DNA from: Penicillium oxalicum
Taxonomy: Eukaryota > Ascomycota > Eurotiomycetes > Eurotiales > Aspergillaceae
Length of the DNA stretch: 64,000 nucleotides
Direction: 5' to 3'
Assembly (NCBI RefSeq): GCF_001723175.1
Contig: NC_064656.1
Location: 558,001 to 622,000 of the forward strand
The first letter of the stretch is position 1; every line of letters starts with the position of its first letter. The notes below the pieces were generated by a model. The model searched no databases and was not told the DNA's origin. It worked only from the letters and a program-made list of their open reading frames with translations. The position numbers and the translations under genes were made by a program. This document shows, piece by piece, positions 1 to 11,690 of the stretch.

Positions 1-66
1 AAGGACCGTCCTTCTTACCTTGCGGCGGTGCCGGGCGCCAAGCAGGAGCAGGCTTTCGGTGCTTAA
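1..66 (+). CDS. C-terminal end of an unidentified gene (partial)
   Basis: Frame 1 is open from the window edge and ends at TAA 64-66, giving a 21-residue tail that finishes Gln-Ala-Phe-Gly-Ala. The stretch is GC-rich and codon-like compared with the AT-rich DNA that follows, so it probably is the 3' end of a gene or last exon entering from the left. Too little is visible to name a family, and chance openness over 21 codons cannot be excluded. Confidence 0.4.
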   Translation, partial: KDRPSYLAAVPGAKQEQAFGA

Positions 67-1098
67 GCGGGGGGAAAGCTGAAGGTTTTTCCTTTGACAA
101 AAGCACTGATTTGATGATGATGAACGACGACGTTGATGATAGATTGAAAATGATGATACAGAATCTGAACCGCACTGACATGAGAGATACGTTGCCATGG
201 CGTCCTTGTGTATATGTAGGATTGTTTGATGTATGCGAAGCATGGCCAAGGAGGTTTGTAGGTTTGTACCATGTAGTGGGTATCTTTGGAGACATCGTAA
301 CTTGTATTGTACCTAGGTGGCAGCCATTGAAATGAGAGAAGATCTTGCAATGAGATGGAAAGATAGGCAGTTGTCCTGTGAAATTCAGTTCCAATCCCTA
401 GAAAGATGTATGAAGTTCAAATGCGAGTTGATCCTCTCCTAGTGGCTGCACCTTTACGAGGTTTTGATCTTTTGAATTTTTGCCCTTTCATTACTTTTAT
501 TTTTATTTTTCAATTTCTAACTTCTGAAATTATTTATCAACCAGGTATGGATGAACATCCATGTTCATCTGCAATTCTCACACTACCACCCAATTCACAT
601 CTCCTTTTCTCCCTTCTCGGTACATTTTCCCTCGACGTGCCGAAGGAAGCCGGTTGCCGCCAAGTTCCAACTCTAAAATGAAGACCCGCACCGCACCGGA
701 ACATGGCCGGACTTGACCAAAAAAATTGAGTCAATGCCCCCCCCCCTCCTCATCTAACTGAAAGAGTAAAGTATATCAGCGGGGTCATTCGTCTAGTCCA
801 GGTGGAACTGTTCAACTCTTGAAGCTGACCAACACATCGCGGGCGGGGGGACACGGCCCAAGGGAACCTGGAACCTCCTGGCTACTGATACCACGCCGAG
901 GTCGGACAGGAGCCGTGATATTCCTTCATCGTGCACAGCACCGGCAGCAAATTCCTCTCTTTTACGAAAACATCGAGAAAGAACCCGGAGCGTCGGATTG
1001 GACAAGACGGATAGAAACTAGATTCTCACATTGAAAGGAAGAATTACACAAGAAAAACTAAAGGGCACTGAAGAGAAAAAACAAAATTTCTCATCAAG
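67..1098. other. Intergenic, no gene seen
   Basis: About 1 kb between the left-edge gene and the aminotransferase. Open frames here are short and look random. It holds a C tract near 737-747 and a CCAAT pentamer at 391-395. The last 80 bases before the next ATG are A-rich, as in a fungal 5' leader. No TATA box was recognised. Confidence 0.6.
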
Positions 1099-2397
1099 AT
1101 GGCGCAAACATCGACCATCTCCCGACGGGCTCAAAATGCCTCCATCGCAATGGGCTCCAGTACCATGTGGGAGGTCCTCGTCGACACTTGGTCCTCGACC
1201 AACCCAAACGGCTACATCAACGTCGGCGTCGCAGAGAACGCCCTCATGCACGCCGAACTCCAACAATATCTGAACCGTGAAAGACTCAATCTGCCCGTCG
1301 AATATCTCACCTACAACGACGGCGGACACGGGTCGACCACCCTCCGTCGCTCCATCGCCCACTTTCTCAATCGACACCTGCATCCGGCGAAACCGCTCGA
1401 CGCAGAGCAAATGGTCGCGACGAACGGGTGCTCCTCGGCTATTGAGCATGTCTCGTGGGCGTTTACGGATCCCGGAGAGGGCATTCTGCTGGGACAGCCG
1501 TTCTACGGGACTTTCATTCCGGATATGACGACGCGACCGGGCGCCGCGGTGGTGATGGTGCCGTTTGGCCAGGTGGATCCGTTCAGCCTGGACGCCGTGT
1601 CCAAATATGAAGAGGCGCTGATATCTTTTCAAACGTCGACGGGGAAGCCCGTCCGGGCGCTGATGCTGTGTCATCCGCATAATCCACTTGGACGATGTTA
1701 TCCCCGCCAAGTGCTGATTGAATTGATGCGACTATGTCAAAAGTATCAGATCCATCTGATCAGCGACGAGATCTACGCGCTGTCCGTCTTCGAGAACACC
1801 GTGGACGAGTCCCCCGCGCCGGTCAAGTTTGAATCCGCCCTCTCTATCGAGCTGGATGGGATCATTGATCCCGGCCTCGTCCATGTACTCTGGGGTATGA
1901 GCAAGGACTTTGGCGCAAATGGAATTCGGCTGGGCGTTGTCATCTCCCAGTCTAGTCCGGAGGTCTTGGGTGCTTTGAAAGCGACCTCTTTGTATTCATA
2001 CCCCTCAGGGATCGCAGACTATCTCGTCGGTAAATTGTTGGCCGACGACGACTTCACCGATCAATACATCCAGGAGAACCAAAAGCGACTCGCCGAGTCG
2101 TACGCCTTTGCCGCCAATTTCTTCAAGGCGAACAAGATCGACTATGCACCCGGTTGCAACGCCGCTTTCTTCCTGTGGATCAACCTTGGAAAGCGATACC
2201 GCGAGCTGCATGCAGATCTTGCCTCGGAGGAAGCAGTTGGAGAGAAGGTGATGCAGAGTCTGTTGCGCGAGAGAGTCTTTTTGGCTGATGGAGCCGTATT
2301 TGGATCGGAGAAGGACGGATGGTTTCGACTCGTTTTTACGCAGCCGAGAGCTTATCTGGAGCTTGCTTTGGAGAAGATCTTTAAGGCTTTGGAATAG
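1099..2397 (+). CDS. ACC-synthase-like PLP aminotransferase (class I/II)
   Basis: Intronless, 432 aa, ATG preceded by an A-rich leader (AAG ATG G context). It is a fold-type I PLP enzyme most like 1-aminocyclopropane-1-carboxylate synthase. Visible residues: GVAENAL (Glu46, matching the AEN motif that marks ACC synthases), TNGCSSA near 108-114, HNPLG with Asn195, SDEIY with Asp223 and Tyr226, SKDFGANGIRLG with Ser268, the Schiff-base Lys269 and phosphate-binding Arg277, and a C-terminal FRLVF Arg that would bind the substrate carboxylate. Length fits ACC synthases and related aminotransferases (about 430-490 aa). No targeting signal, so cytosolic. ACC synthase makes ACC from S-adenosylmethionine; a characterised fungal enzyme exists in Penicillium citrinum, but many fungal relatives are plain aminotransferases of unknown substrate, so ACC formation here is only inferred. 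No biosynthetic partner lies next to it. Confidence 0.9.
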   Translation: MAQTSTISRRAQNASIAMGSSTMWEVLVDTWSSTNPNGYINVGVAENALMHAELQQYLNRERLNLPVEYLTYNDGGHGSTTLRRSIAHFLNRHLHPAKPLDAEQMVATNGCSSAIEHVSWAFTDPGEGILLGQPFYGTFIPDMTTRPGAAVVMVPFGQVDPFSLDAVSKYEEALISFQTSTGKPVRALMLCHPHNPLGRCYPRQVLIELMRLCQKYQIHLISDEIYALSVFENTVDESPAPVKFESALSIELDGIIDPGLVHVLWGMSKDFGANGIRLGVVISQSSPEVLGALKATSLYSYPSGIADYLVGKLLADDDFTDQYIQENQKRLAESYAFAANFFKANKIDYAPGCNAAFFLWINLGKRYRELHADLASEEAVGEKVMQSLLRERVFLADGAVFGSEKDGWFRLVFTQPRAYLELALEKIFKALE

Positions 2398-3009
2398 GCC
2401 AATGATCCATCTTTTGATTTCGAGACATAATTATCTCTCTGGAAATTATTGAATTTTTATAATTTTTGATACGGAATAAGTCTGGATTGTGTCTCGTCCT
2501 GCTTCACCATGACTTTTTCAGATACACGAGCGAACCCGAGGTCGATTTTACTGTAGCCTGGGGCATGTCCTTCACGATGAGCTAATAGTTTCTCTCGTTT
2601 TATTTGGAAGCCATGAGCTCTTTTTTCTTCTTGGCCGAAGCGGATGACCCTGGGAAGAATAGAAACTTCCCAGCTGTTGCAAATGCATCATCCGTGGACT
2701 CGCACCAAGATTACTTCCATCTTTGGGGCATGCAAGCATTTCTGGATATTCGAAGCAGTACAAGTCTAGTAGAGGTAGAGACAAGAGAATGTTCTAACAT
2801 GGCCGAGGCTGTTTTTGTTCCATGTTTTGGCTTTTGGAAAAGAGGCATTACTATCATTATTGGTTTTCTTCCAAGAAAAAAAAACAGCGCGCACAACCCG
2901 GGATTCACCAACATGGGAAATAGTCGGCGCCATGTGAATAGACCTTCCAAAATCCATAAAATTCAGGCTGATTGCCAAACTCCTAATAACCGCTACCTGA
3001 TACTGCTCC
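2398..3009. other. Convergent 3' intergenic region
   Basis: The space between two converging genes, the aminotransferase (+) and the OPT transporter (-). AT-rich with short runs of A and T; no conserved coding frame. It should contain both 3' UTRs and polyadenylation sites, but no clear single AATAAA signal was assigned. Confidence 0.6.
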
Positions 3010-5929
3010 TCACTCCGTAGGACACCAGTCAAGATTACCCTCCTGGTTGTTACCCCACCAAAGAGGGAAAGGGTGCTGCCGTCCACCGGCACCAAAGACT
3101 GCAAAGGAGAGAATAAACAAGACCGTGAGACTGGCACCATCGAATGCACCAGTGACCAGGTACGAGTAGTCCTTGAAGATACGAGGACGGTAGTTGCGCA
3201 GGTAGTACTGGACGTAGAATCCTGCAATCGTCCAGCTGAGGATCACACAAGTCTGGCTCTGGTTGTAGGGAATGTAACCCGCGTATTGGATGAACTGTGG
3301 CAGGTTGATTTCACCCACGTCGAAGCTTCCGATTTTGGGAACAAACTATAATAAAGGTCGCATTAGTATGCATGAGAAGTTTGCGCGTTTCTGACTGCCT
3401 GTAGACCTGGAACAATGTTGGAAAGAACCGCCGTACCTTGAAGAATACTCGGTGGGCAACCACAGCTGCAGCACCGATAGCAATGCCAATGGGAACAATC
3501 GAGTATCGTCCGCCGCTCTTGTAGAGATACGACGCCAGAGCCCATGCTGTCGCGTTGGTGTTGTATGCCTGGATGGTAGCACCGCTCCAAGAGTTATCCC
3601 CGTTGGAATTGACGAGCGACTCGCGATTCCCCGAGACAATGGAGATCATCATCACATAGTTGATGAATCCACCTAGAATGGTGCCGTAGATTTGGGTCGC
3701 GAGCATCACGCGCGGTGCGATTTTGACTGTATGGCAAGAAAGCAATGAGTTTTTTTGAAGTTTATCTTCCACCCGCAGCCAATTCAATTTCCACCACACA
3801 TCTACTGTCACCGGGGGATTAAAATAACTAGGATTGTGGACTTACGGTATTCGCCCATCTTCAAGTCCTGCGCAAGGTAGACCGTGTTCGAAATGACGTT
3901 GTGTGACCACGCAGCAAAGTACATGTTTCCCACGGGGCGACCGGGCAGGATAAATCCCGCAATCATCTTGGAAAGATTGTTGGTCGCAATGCCGTTACCA
4001 AAGCGGGAGAAAAGAATGGTGCTCTAATGTTGTCATCATGGTCAGCTTTTGGGGCTGTGGTTTGAGGGAAGAACGAGACGATGTCCACGCGGGAGAAATG
4101 ACTTACGAAAGGCGCAATGATGATGCCGGTGAGCAAGGACACCACATATGCCCAAACGGGAAGCGTGATGTTCTCTTTGAGCACAACAATCAGGCCGAGA
4201 ATGAAGCTCAGAACCAAAATTCCCGCATACCAATACCAGGGGACTTCTTTGTAGTGCTTGGTCATGTGTTCATGGTGACGATCATCAGAGCGGCCCTCTT
4301 TAGCGCTGGAGTAAGCTCGCTTGATGTCTTTACCCCAGAACAGAGCGCAGTGCGCGATCAGAGCACCGATCTAGAAGAAGAGTCAATCATCAGCACGACT
4401 GCCTGGGGAGGAGGAATCAGGTGCATGACTTACCGCAGCATTGGCCATGAACATCGCAAATGCAAATGTGCCAGTCAATCTAGGTATGCCGTACTTTGCC
4501 AGTTGGCTTTCGTCAAGCTGTCCACCAGGGAAGATCTTCGCAAGAGGATAGGCTTTTCCTTCCTCGGTGAGAAGTCTCGTCGACATGAATGGGAGTGACC
4601 TGGAGCCCCACACGTTACCGTAATAGATCCCAAGCATGATGAACGAGCAGAGAAGGAGACCAGCGGTTTGGTGAAGTTGCAACTTGAACGGAAGCGAAGT
4701 TTGAAAGGAAGTAATCTAGAAAAATGTTAACTGGTGACCCTAGGATTTCTAGGTGGAAGGGTTTGTACTTACGTATTGCCAGTCAAAGCTGAGCGAGAAA
4801 TATCCCAGTCCTTCATTGTTGGTAGCACCACCAAACAGGGTCGTCAAGACGCTGCCAGTGTTGCCAGTGGCTTTTTGAGATGCCAGGCACTACAAATAAA
4901 GTGTTAGTTCGGATTGGGGAGCTTTGATCAGTCAACATCTTTTTCTTCCTCCTTAAGCAACTTACTGGAATCGAGATCGAGTTCAACCAAGGAAAGACAT
5001 ACGCAGGCAGGATCTCATAGAGCGCCATACCACCGAAAGCGTACCAGAACACCCGGAGTGGCTTGGAGTTCTTCACGTCCTGCCAGTGAAGGGCTTGTAG
5101 ACTTTTCACGGTAGGCAAAGTACTCCAGTAGACAGCTTCAGTGTGCCACACCGCAATTGGACGCATCAAGCCAGCTAAACCGTAGCCAAACAGGCCGATC
5201 GAAATCACGCTCAAGATTACCTGAGCCGGCCTTAAAGGCATACCATAAAAGAGATCTTGGGCAGCGAAGACCTGGATGGTAATAGCCGCATTGGAGGCAG
5301 ATGTGGCCGTGATCGAACAGATGGCATGTTCCTTCAAAGACCATGGTCCATTATTCAGAAGCTTTGCCACTTTCACATAGAATGGCAGGGCTCCTTGACC
5401 ACCGCCACTCCTCCACCGTGCCTCGAGTTTGTCACCACGAGGTAGGATCTTTGCCCACCCGTTGCCCAGGAAGTAGGCAATCAAAACGATGAATGTACCT
5501 TGGATTGTAATGGCCGTGGGTTTGAACTAAACATTCCCATGAGTAGAACATGTCAGCGACATACCGTGACAGAAGTGCGACGAATCTGGAAAATAGATAT
5601 CAAAGTGGCTCTCCTACCTGGTAGATCTGGTACATCACTGCCGAGAAGCATGACAGGCCAGTCGCCAAAAACATACTGCGGACAGTCAAGGCCCGATCAA
5701 AATCATCGCGGAGGGGCAGCAGATGGAGAGCCGCGTCGGCACCGGTGACAATCACCACGTCTGCACTCTCACGATCCGACTCGACACCGTAATTGCCCAC
5801 CGGTTGGATTTCATGATCGAGCTTGTCCGGGAGAACGGTGACGGTTTCTTTTTCATTGACGACCTCTTGCGAGTCATCGGAGATATGGTCCTTTCCAGCC
5901 AAGGAATCAGGAGCATTTGACCGAGCCAT
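3010..5929 (-). CDS. OPT family small oligopeptide transporter
   Basis: Eight exons, all with GT-AG introns: 5929-5618, 5526-4966, 4889-4773, 4715-4434, 4370-4107, 4023-3846, 3726-3437 and 3345-3010 (779 aa). A hydrophilic acidic N-terminus of about 75 residues is followed by many hydrophobic segments, as in the 12-16 TM proton-coupled OPT carriers for small peptides and glutathione-like substrates at the plasma membrane. Family marks: NNGPWSLKEH in the place of the NPGPF-KEH motif, GLGYFSLSFDWQY, PGRPVGNMYF, and LKIAPR in the place of the KIPPR motif. It ends with LWWGNNQ and a short hydrophilic tail. The start is the first in-frame ATG. An AGATAA (GATA-factor-type) site lies upstream at 6291-6296 in reverse orientation. 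Substrate cannot be told from sequence; the variant KIPPR and NPG motifs may matter for it. Confidence 0.92.
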
Positions 5930-8900
5930 GGTATCTGCGAGTTCGCTTTAGTAGAAAAGCGTGGCCCAGCTGATTGTTGTCTCGTCGATTGCACCTGCCC
6001 ACCAAATAGGGATGAGAAGAGGTTGGGATCTGGCTTTCCTTTTATGAACAAGCCCTCATCAACGTGACAGCAGGCTTGCCATCTGGAACACCTCAACCCC
6101 CGTGACTTGTGATACCATCGGGTATTCAAATGAGACAATTTTCCGGCTCCTGTGGCTTATGTGCATCCTTCCGAACTGTGAACCTGCCCTCATTTTGATG
6201 ACAATACCGGAACTCCGGCGAAACACGAATATCTGGAGTTGAGCTAAAAAGACTAGCGCCTGTTTGAACCACCCGGGGGTGTTGATGGCGTTATCTCTAT
6301 CCAATACCCAGTGGGGACAACAACCGCACGCTTGGCCCCCGAGTTGACCTTGTCAGTACAGTACTTTTTCCGCCGAGTCGATGAGATGAGAATTAAGCTG
6401 GTTTGCCAGGGGATGCGTTCGGCAAGGCTCTAGTTTGAATACGCGAGTCCATATCGTGGAATGTGACAGCAGCGGGTTCTTCCATCCCCTCCGAAAGAAG
6501 GTAACCACGTGGAGGTCAACGGCTATGAGAAAGAAAGAAAAAAAAATCGTGCCGAGAAAAGGGTCCACATCTCTGTTCATTCACATTTTGAAGCACATCG
6601 AATATTACAGAGCGCGGTGAGTCCAGAGAATATTGCTACACCTGCAATCAAGAGAGCGGACCTCAGGGGTCCAACGCTCGCTCAAACCTTGTGAAATACT
6701 TGACACGTGCAATTACTACAGCCGTCCGAGGGCTGCTCGAGTTGCTCACAATATGGCCGTACTTCTCATTCTCCCATGGACTCTTGAGAGATGACCGTTA
6801 TGTGTTGCGGTGGTCACAACTTGGTCCTCCGCCCCGTTGCGACTATATGGGCCGGTGCCAAGATTGCGCCATCTTCCCCAAGACTGGAACGCCGACGGGC
6901 TATCCATGAGATTCCCGACGATAGCAGTGGCGGAATTTGGATTGGCCAATCTGTACCCCTAAATACCTCTTGGCTCTCGTCTACGAATGCCCCCAGGTGT
7001 GCAAATGTCTCTCTTGTATGAGGGTTGAGCACCACCGACGACAGGTGATAAGGAGAGGCGGCCTGACCTTGCGCCCGCTGGTTGTGGACCACAGGCAGGA
7101 AGCTCTATGGAAAATTGATCCGCTTCCTTTTCTTTTAATTTTTACAACGCAATTTTTAAACTGGAAAAAAGAAAAAAAAAGAGCGATTTACCACTGGGTC
7201 ACCGATGCATAATGCTTCTCATCCCGCGAGTCCCCCCACTCACTCACACTCAGTCTTTCAATCACTCATATTTTGAAATATGCTCAATATCTTAGCTATC
7301 TTTGCCCCAGCCCCATCTCCACGACTCCCTGCGTGTCTGAGATTATGAAAGCCGAGGCAAAAAGGACCCCCCTTCAGCCCTCCTTGCTAGGTAGGAGTCG
7401 CCATGGCCGCGGGGATCACGCAACCAGCGCCACCCTTTTGCTACATCCAAACCGAATGTAACCTTCCCTCCTCAAGATAAAGGTAGATTGTTGGTAATTT
7501 AGCTGTGCGACGGTACGGTGATAAACGTGATTGATTGGACGCCACTATCCGGCCCGTACAGCTCAGGGCAATTAGGCTTAAGCCGAAGCGCCCACTTGGC
7601 CCCCGGACGGGTGGATCTCGGGGTCTTCCTTTCCATAGTATAACTGTACGACGGGCCACCTAGCGAGCAATTTTGACTTTTGGTGTGGTCATGCGTCTCG
7701 TTGGGTACGATAAAGGTAGCCCATCTCGGGCGTCCTGCGCATGGTGCATCCTGCATGCATGGTGATTGCCTGCAGGAAGATAGTCAACAGAAGTGTTGGT
7801 TTCTCAATCAGAAAATCATTTGAAACTCACTTTCCAATCATACCGGGGCCCATCCCAGGGCTGCTAAATAAGGTTATCTCATTCTTCGAGCTCGGCGGTC
7901 AAGTCGACCTGATCGGCTATACTTCCCCCCCTTTCTTTTCCCCTTGTTCTCGAATGATCCAAACTCCATGGGGGAATTCGATCCGATCCGATCCCTATCC
8001 ATAAGAAACGATATCGCTCCTGGTTACCGGAAGAGATGATTGACAAATCACCAGAGGCTACACAAAAAGTGACGAAGCCAACAAGACAAATGCGAGGCTC
8101 TGTCGACAGAAAAGGGCGAGGACGGTGCTTTTGGATGGTATTCATCAATACAGCAAGGAGGGTGCGAACTCACCACCACCCCTAGGAGCGAGTGGTCCTG
8201 GCTCCATTGTCTTTTCCGATGGAATTATCCTCCTGCAGTACTGGTCTCTCCCTTTCGATTGTAAATTGTTGTCTCCATGACTATCTGTCATTGGAAATCA
8301 CCGGGATAGATCAATGGACAATTGAGTCTCGGCTCCAAATCAAACTGCGCGTTTAGAAAGATTTGTGAGTATGGCCCGGTTCCTTTTTTGTCCGCACGCG
8401 AATACAGCGAAATCGATGGTGGGCCTGGAGCTCGGAATCAGACCCGCCCCTCGTTGACCACCTCCGGACCAGGTGGGTTGTCATGTCTCGCTTCAAAAAT
8501 CAAGAGTCCTGCACATAGAAGCAACACAAGACCGGACCGTTTTACCTTGGCTCCAACATCATGATCTATTGATTAGGCAATAATTAGGCTATAGAAGTGG
8601 AGATGATGTCCCTTGTAGGTCGAATCCGGGGCTGTGTAGCTCTGTGCTGATAGCGCTCCGCTAACCACATTGAGACGCAGCTGATGAACGGAAAGTGCAC
8701 ACCACAATCTCGTCAGATACGGGACAAGGCCTATCGGTTGCAGCCGAGACAGATTTTATCTCGAACTGCGGGGAAACCATCCCTGTTCTTGATATCAGGA
8801 GGTTCTACAGAAGGGACACGGATTTCGAGGTGCATTGCCTTTTCCCGTTACTTCCCGCTTCTATGCGGGAGAGACCATGTTCCGCGTGTAGGGAAGTCAA

Positions 8901-9578
8901 GGTAAGTTTTTATCTGAGCCATTGTGTGAGTTTCGCCATACGTTGTGTCCGCCCTGGGACACCAGTCGGAGAGCTATCCTGTGCGATTGTTTCAACAAGG
9001 GTTGTCTTCTTGTCAAGGACCACTAGTTCACCTTTAGGGAGATGAACATCTCTCTTGCGCTGCGGATTGTTTGAGGAGTGGTGGACGGTGTCAATTCGGG
9101 CAATTATGATTTGAGGTCAAAAACACATGATAGCTCCACCTGGCCGTGCGGTTCCATTCATGATGTGAATCAGAGTGGCAAAGAGTGGAAGAGAAGCAAA
9201 GTTCACTGGCACTCGGGCTCGACGGTATAAGCACGAGGCTCATGCCGCCCGGGTCCACCACTGGCAGTCCATCAGGCGCTCGTCCAGTTATCGGGCTCAA
9301 GTCCCTACTCGGGTACCCCCAGCCCTGGACCTCTCAGGTGACCTCTGGACGGAAGTTGGCGCACTCGTGTGACTAAGCGAACACAGGCGGGTCCAGGGAG
9401 CCGCAGCTGGGGGTGGGCAATTAACGGGTCCTGATTACCCAAGAACAAACGACTCGAGCCTCGGCGGATGAAGCAACGCCAATCATCGAAGCTTGCTTTC
9501 AATTACTTTCCACCAAAGGAGCTTATCACTTCTTAGCTGTGCCACTTGGCAGACACAGAATCGATAGAACCATCTCAA
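5930..9578. other. 3.6-kb gene-free region between divergent genes
   Basis: The largest empty stretch in the window, lying between the divergent OPT transporter and SDR genes. All frames are broken by frequent stops; the longest candidates (for example 8684-9045) show no family resemblance. It holds poly-A/purine runs near 6530-6545 and 7160-7180 but no tandem repeat, inverted terminal repeat or tRNA. Most of it is probably regulatory DNA, a non-coding transcript or decayed sequence. Confidence 0.5.
9479..9483 (+). promoter_or_regulatory. CCAAT box upstream of the SDR gene
   Basis: A CCAAT pentamer 96 bases before the ATG at 9579, in the usual place for binding by the HAP/CBC complex in filamentous fungi. 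Sequence match only. Confidence 0.35.
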
Positions 9579-10655
9579 ATGGCGGGGCTTTTACGATTAC
9601 TGAAGATGCAGTACACCTTACCTGCGGACCCTCTCACCTCATTCGCTGGCAAGACTGTGCTGTTGACCGGCGCGACTTCGGGACTGGGCTATGAGGCGGC
9701 AGTTAAGCTTCTCAATCTCGGCGTGGACTCTTTGATCATTGGAAGCCGCAATATGGAACGTGGCAATCGAGTCAAGCACGAGCTCGAGACCCGTACCAAT
9801 CGACCCAACACCGTCCAGGTGTGGGAGCTTGAGATGAGCAGTTTCCAAAGTGTAAAAAAATTTGCAAGCCGTGCCAACACCGAGCTGAAACGGCTGGATG
9901 TTGCGCTCCTCAATGCCGGATTGTGGAATCGTGAGTATCGACAATCCCCCGAGCACTGGGAAGAGACCTTGCAGGTCAATACCTTGTCAACATCGTTATT
10001 GGCGATGCTGCTTCTGCCCAAGCTCAAAGAGAGCTCAACCGAGGCCGAACCGACGCATCTTGGGGTTGTCTCGAGCCAACAATTTGCACAGGTCAAGGCC
10101 GAGAGCTTGCGGACTGACGGTCCGCTACTGGAGCATTTGAATTCTCCGCAGCGGTTCCATGGACCTAAACAGTATGGTATATCCAAATTGCTACTGGAGT
10201 ATATGATGAAGACCATTGCTGGATTGGTGCGTGAGGACAATGGATCCGTCCCCGTGATTGTCAACACCATCAGTCCTGGCCTGTGTCGATCTGCTCTGGG
10301 TCGACAGTACGATCGGTTCTATGAGCGATGGCTGGTTTGGATCATGTATAAGCTCTTTGCACGGACGACTGAGCAGGGTAGTCGCTTATTGGTGACTGGA
10401 ATTTTGCAAGGCGCAGAGGCGCAGGGCAAGTGCTGGCGGAATGACGGGTATCTGGAGTAAGTTTCGTTCACCCAGGGACCCTTTCGGCACTTGAAGCAAC
10501 AAGGTTCTGACTGTTTATCTAGCGAATCCCGAGCATTGACCACCAACGAAGAAGGCAAGGCTTTTCAAGCAAAAGCGTGGAGGGAAATCTCGTTGGTCCT
10601 GGAGCACGAGGCCGCAGAGATACGCGTTCTCACGCAGCAACCCCTCGGTACCTGA
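9579..10655 (+). CDS. Short-chain dehydrogenase/reductase (SDR)
   Basis: Two exons, 9579-10456 and 10523-10655 (intron GTAAGT...CTAG), 336 aa. ATG 9579 is the first one after an in-frame stop at 9534; the slightly longer reading from TTG 9546 is not needed. A classical Rossmann SDR: TGATSGLG cofactor motif at 30-37, LLNAG at 110-114, catalytic Ser at 165/166 and YGISK (Tyr199, Lys203). It resembles the WW-domain-oxidoreductase/retinol-dehydrogenase-like fungal SDRs often found in secondary metabolism, which use NAD(P)H on small hydrophobic ketones or alcohols. The C-terminal 44 residues come from exon 2 and are Glu/Ala-rich. No membrane anchor is clear. No biosynthetic core enzyme is nearby, so its substrate is unknown. 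Confidence 0.88.
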
Positions 10656-11690
10656 GATATGCATACGAGTACGAGTACGTACCGGGGATTGCTGGTGCAA
10701 TGTGGGTCTTCAGTCCCCAAATTTTGAACCCACTTATAGTTGTGTAGAGAAATCCATCTCCCTTAGGGTTGTCGGCCCTAAAACACAGCTGAAAATATGA
10801 GCGCAGATCGCCCTGCCAGATGACAGGACCGGATGGGCGAAGTCCATCTCCAAGGGGCCCAACGGCCCAAGGCGTAGTCGTGGATTGCAAGCCCATTAAT
10901 CTACGGTCTCCTGGTGCTAAGAGATGACTGTGCAGCTGCCTCTGGCGGCTGACGCAGGCCTACCAAAAATCTATCGTCACGCTTTGTGAATCAGGAGGCT
11001 GCCAAAAGACCTCTTGGCTTCGGGCCATGAGGAGTAGGGCCCAAAGTCCAGGGGTTCGTGATTGGTGATCGTGCTTGTCCCCAGGGGTAATCCGGGGTCA
11101 CTGTACCTTGCCAGCAAGCTAGCAGCCTGAGTACCCATCCAAGCGCGTGGAGAGAACAACAACTCAGAGAGGAGGATGCACAACAAGCAGTGCCCCATTG
11201 TAGGCAATCATCAAGCCTGCATTCTCTCGGGGCATTGGTATAGTCGAGCAAAGTTGGGATCGACTATAGGGTTAAGGTTGTTAAGGCTGATCTCGACCGT
11301 CTACTGCAGGTGTACTTTGTGGTACCCGTGCTGCAGCACCCGCTCGTGTCGCCCCAGCGGGCCGTTCGCTTTCTCGGCGTCGGGCAACAAAAAAGAGAAC
11401 AACGAAGAGAAAAAAAAAAAAAAAAAGACGTCCCCGAGCCCCACGGCTCCGCTTCGGACGAATGCAAGTCATCCTCAACGCTATCGGCTCCTTTTTTCCA
11501 ACTTCTACAACTTCGCTCAACTACTTGGTTGATCATACTCTTGCTCCCCGGCCACTTACTCTGAAATTCTTTCTTCCTTCAAGTTCGTGGGGTTTTCAGG
11601 ACTTTCAATTACGAATCGTGCCGGGGCAAGTCCAGTCGTGGTCATAGCTCGTGCTGCATCCCGTTATCATTGCGTCAGAGCCAGGCCATC
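10656..11690. other. Intergenic, includes an A17-like purine tract
   Basis: About 1 kb between the SDR and penta-EF-hand genes. It contains a purine-rich run with a long A tract near 11400-11427 and CT-rich leader-like DNA at 11500-11640. No coding frame of note. The right part is probably promoter and 5' UTR of the EF-hand gene. Confidence 0.55.

Noticed and set aside
1018..1710. 230-codon antisense frame opposite the ACC-synthase-like gene
   Set aside because: Overlaps a well-supported single-exon gene and has Arg/His-rich composition typical of a shadow frame.
8590..8640. tRNA-like B box GGTCGAATCC at 8618-8627
   Set aside because: One T short of the consensus, and no A box or cloverleaf could be folded upstream.
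8869..9010. Possible Zn2Cys6 cluster remnant (CSACREVK followed by GTAAGT and then CDCFNKGC in another frame)
   Set aside because: Cysteine spacing does not fit the C-x2-C-x6-C binuclear cluster, the two halves need an unproved intron, and no downstream coding frame exists.
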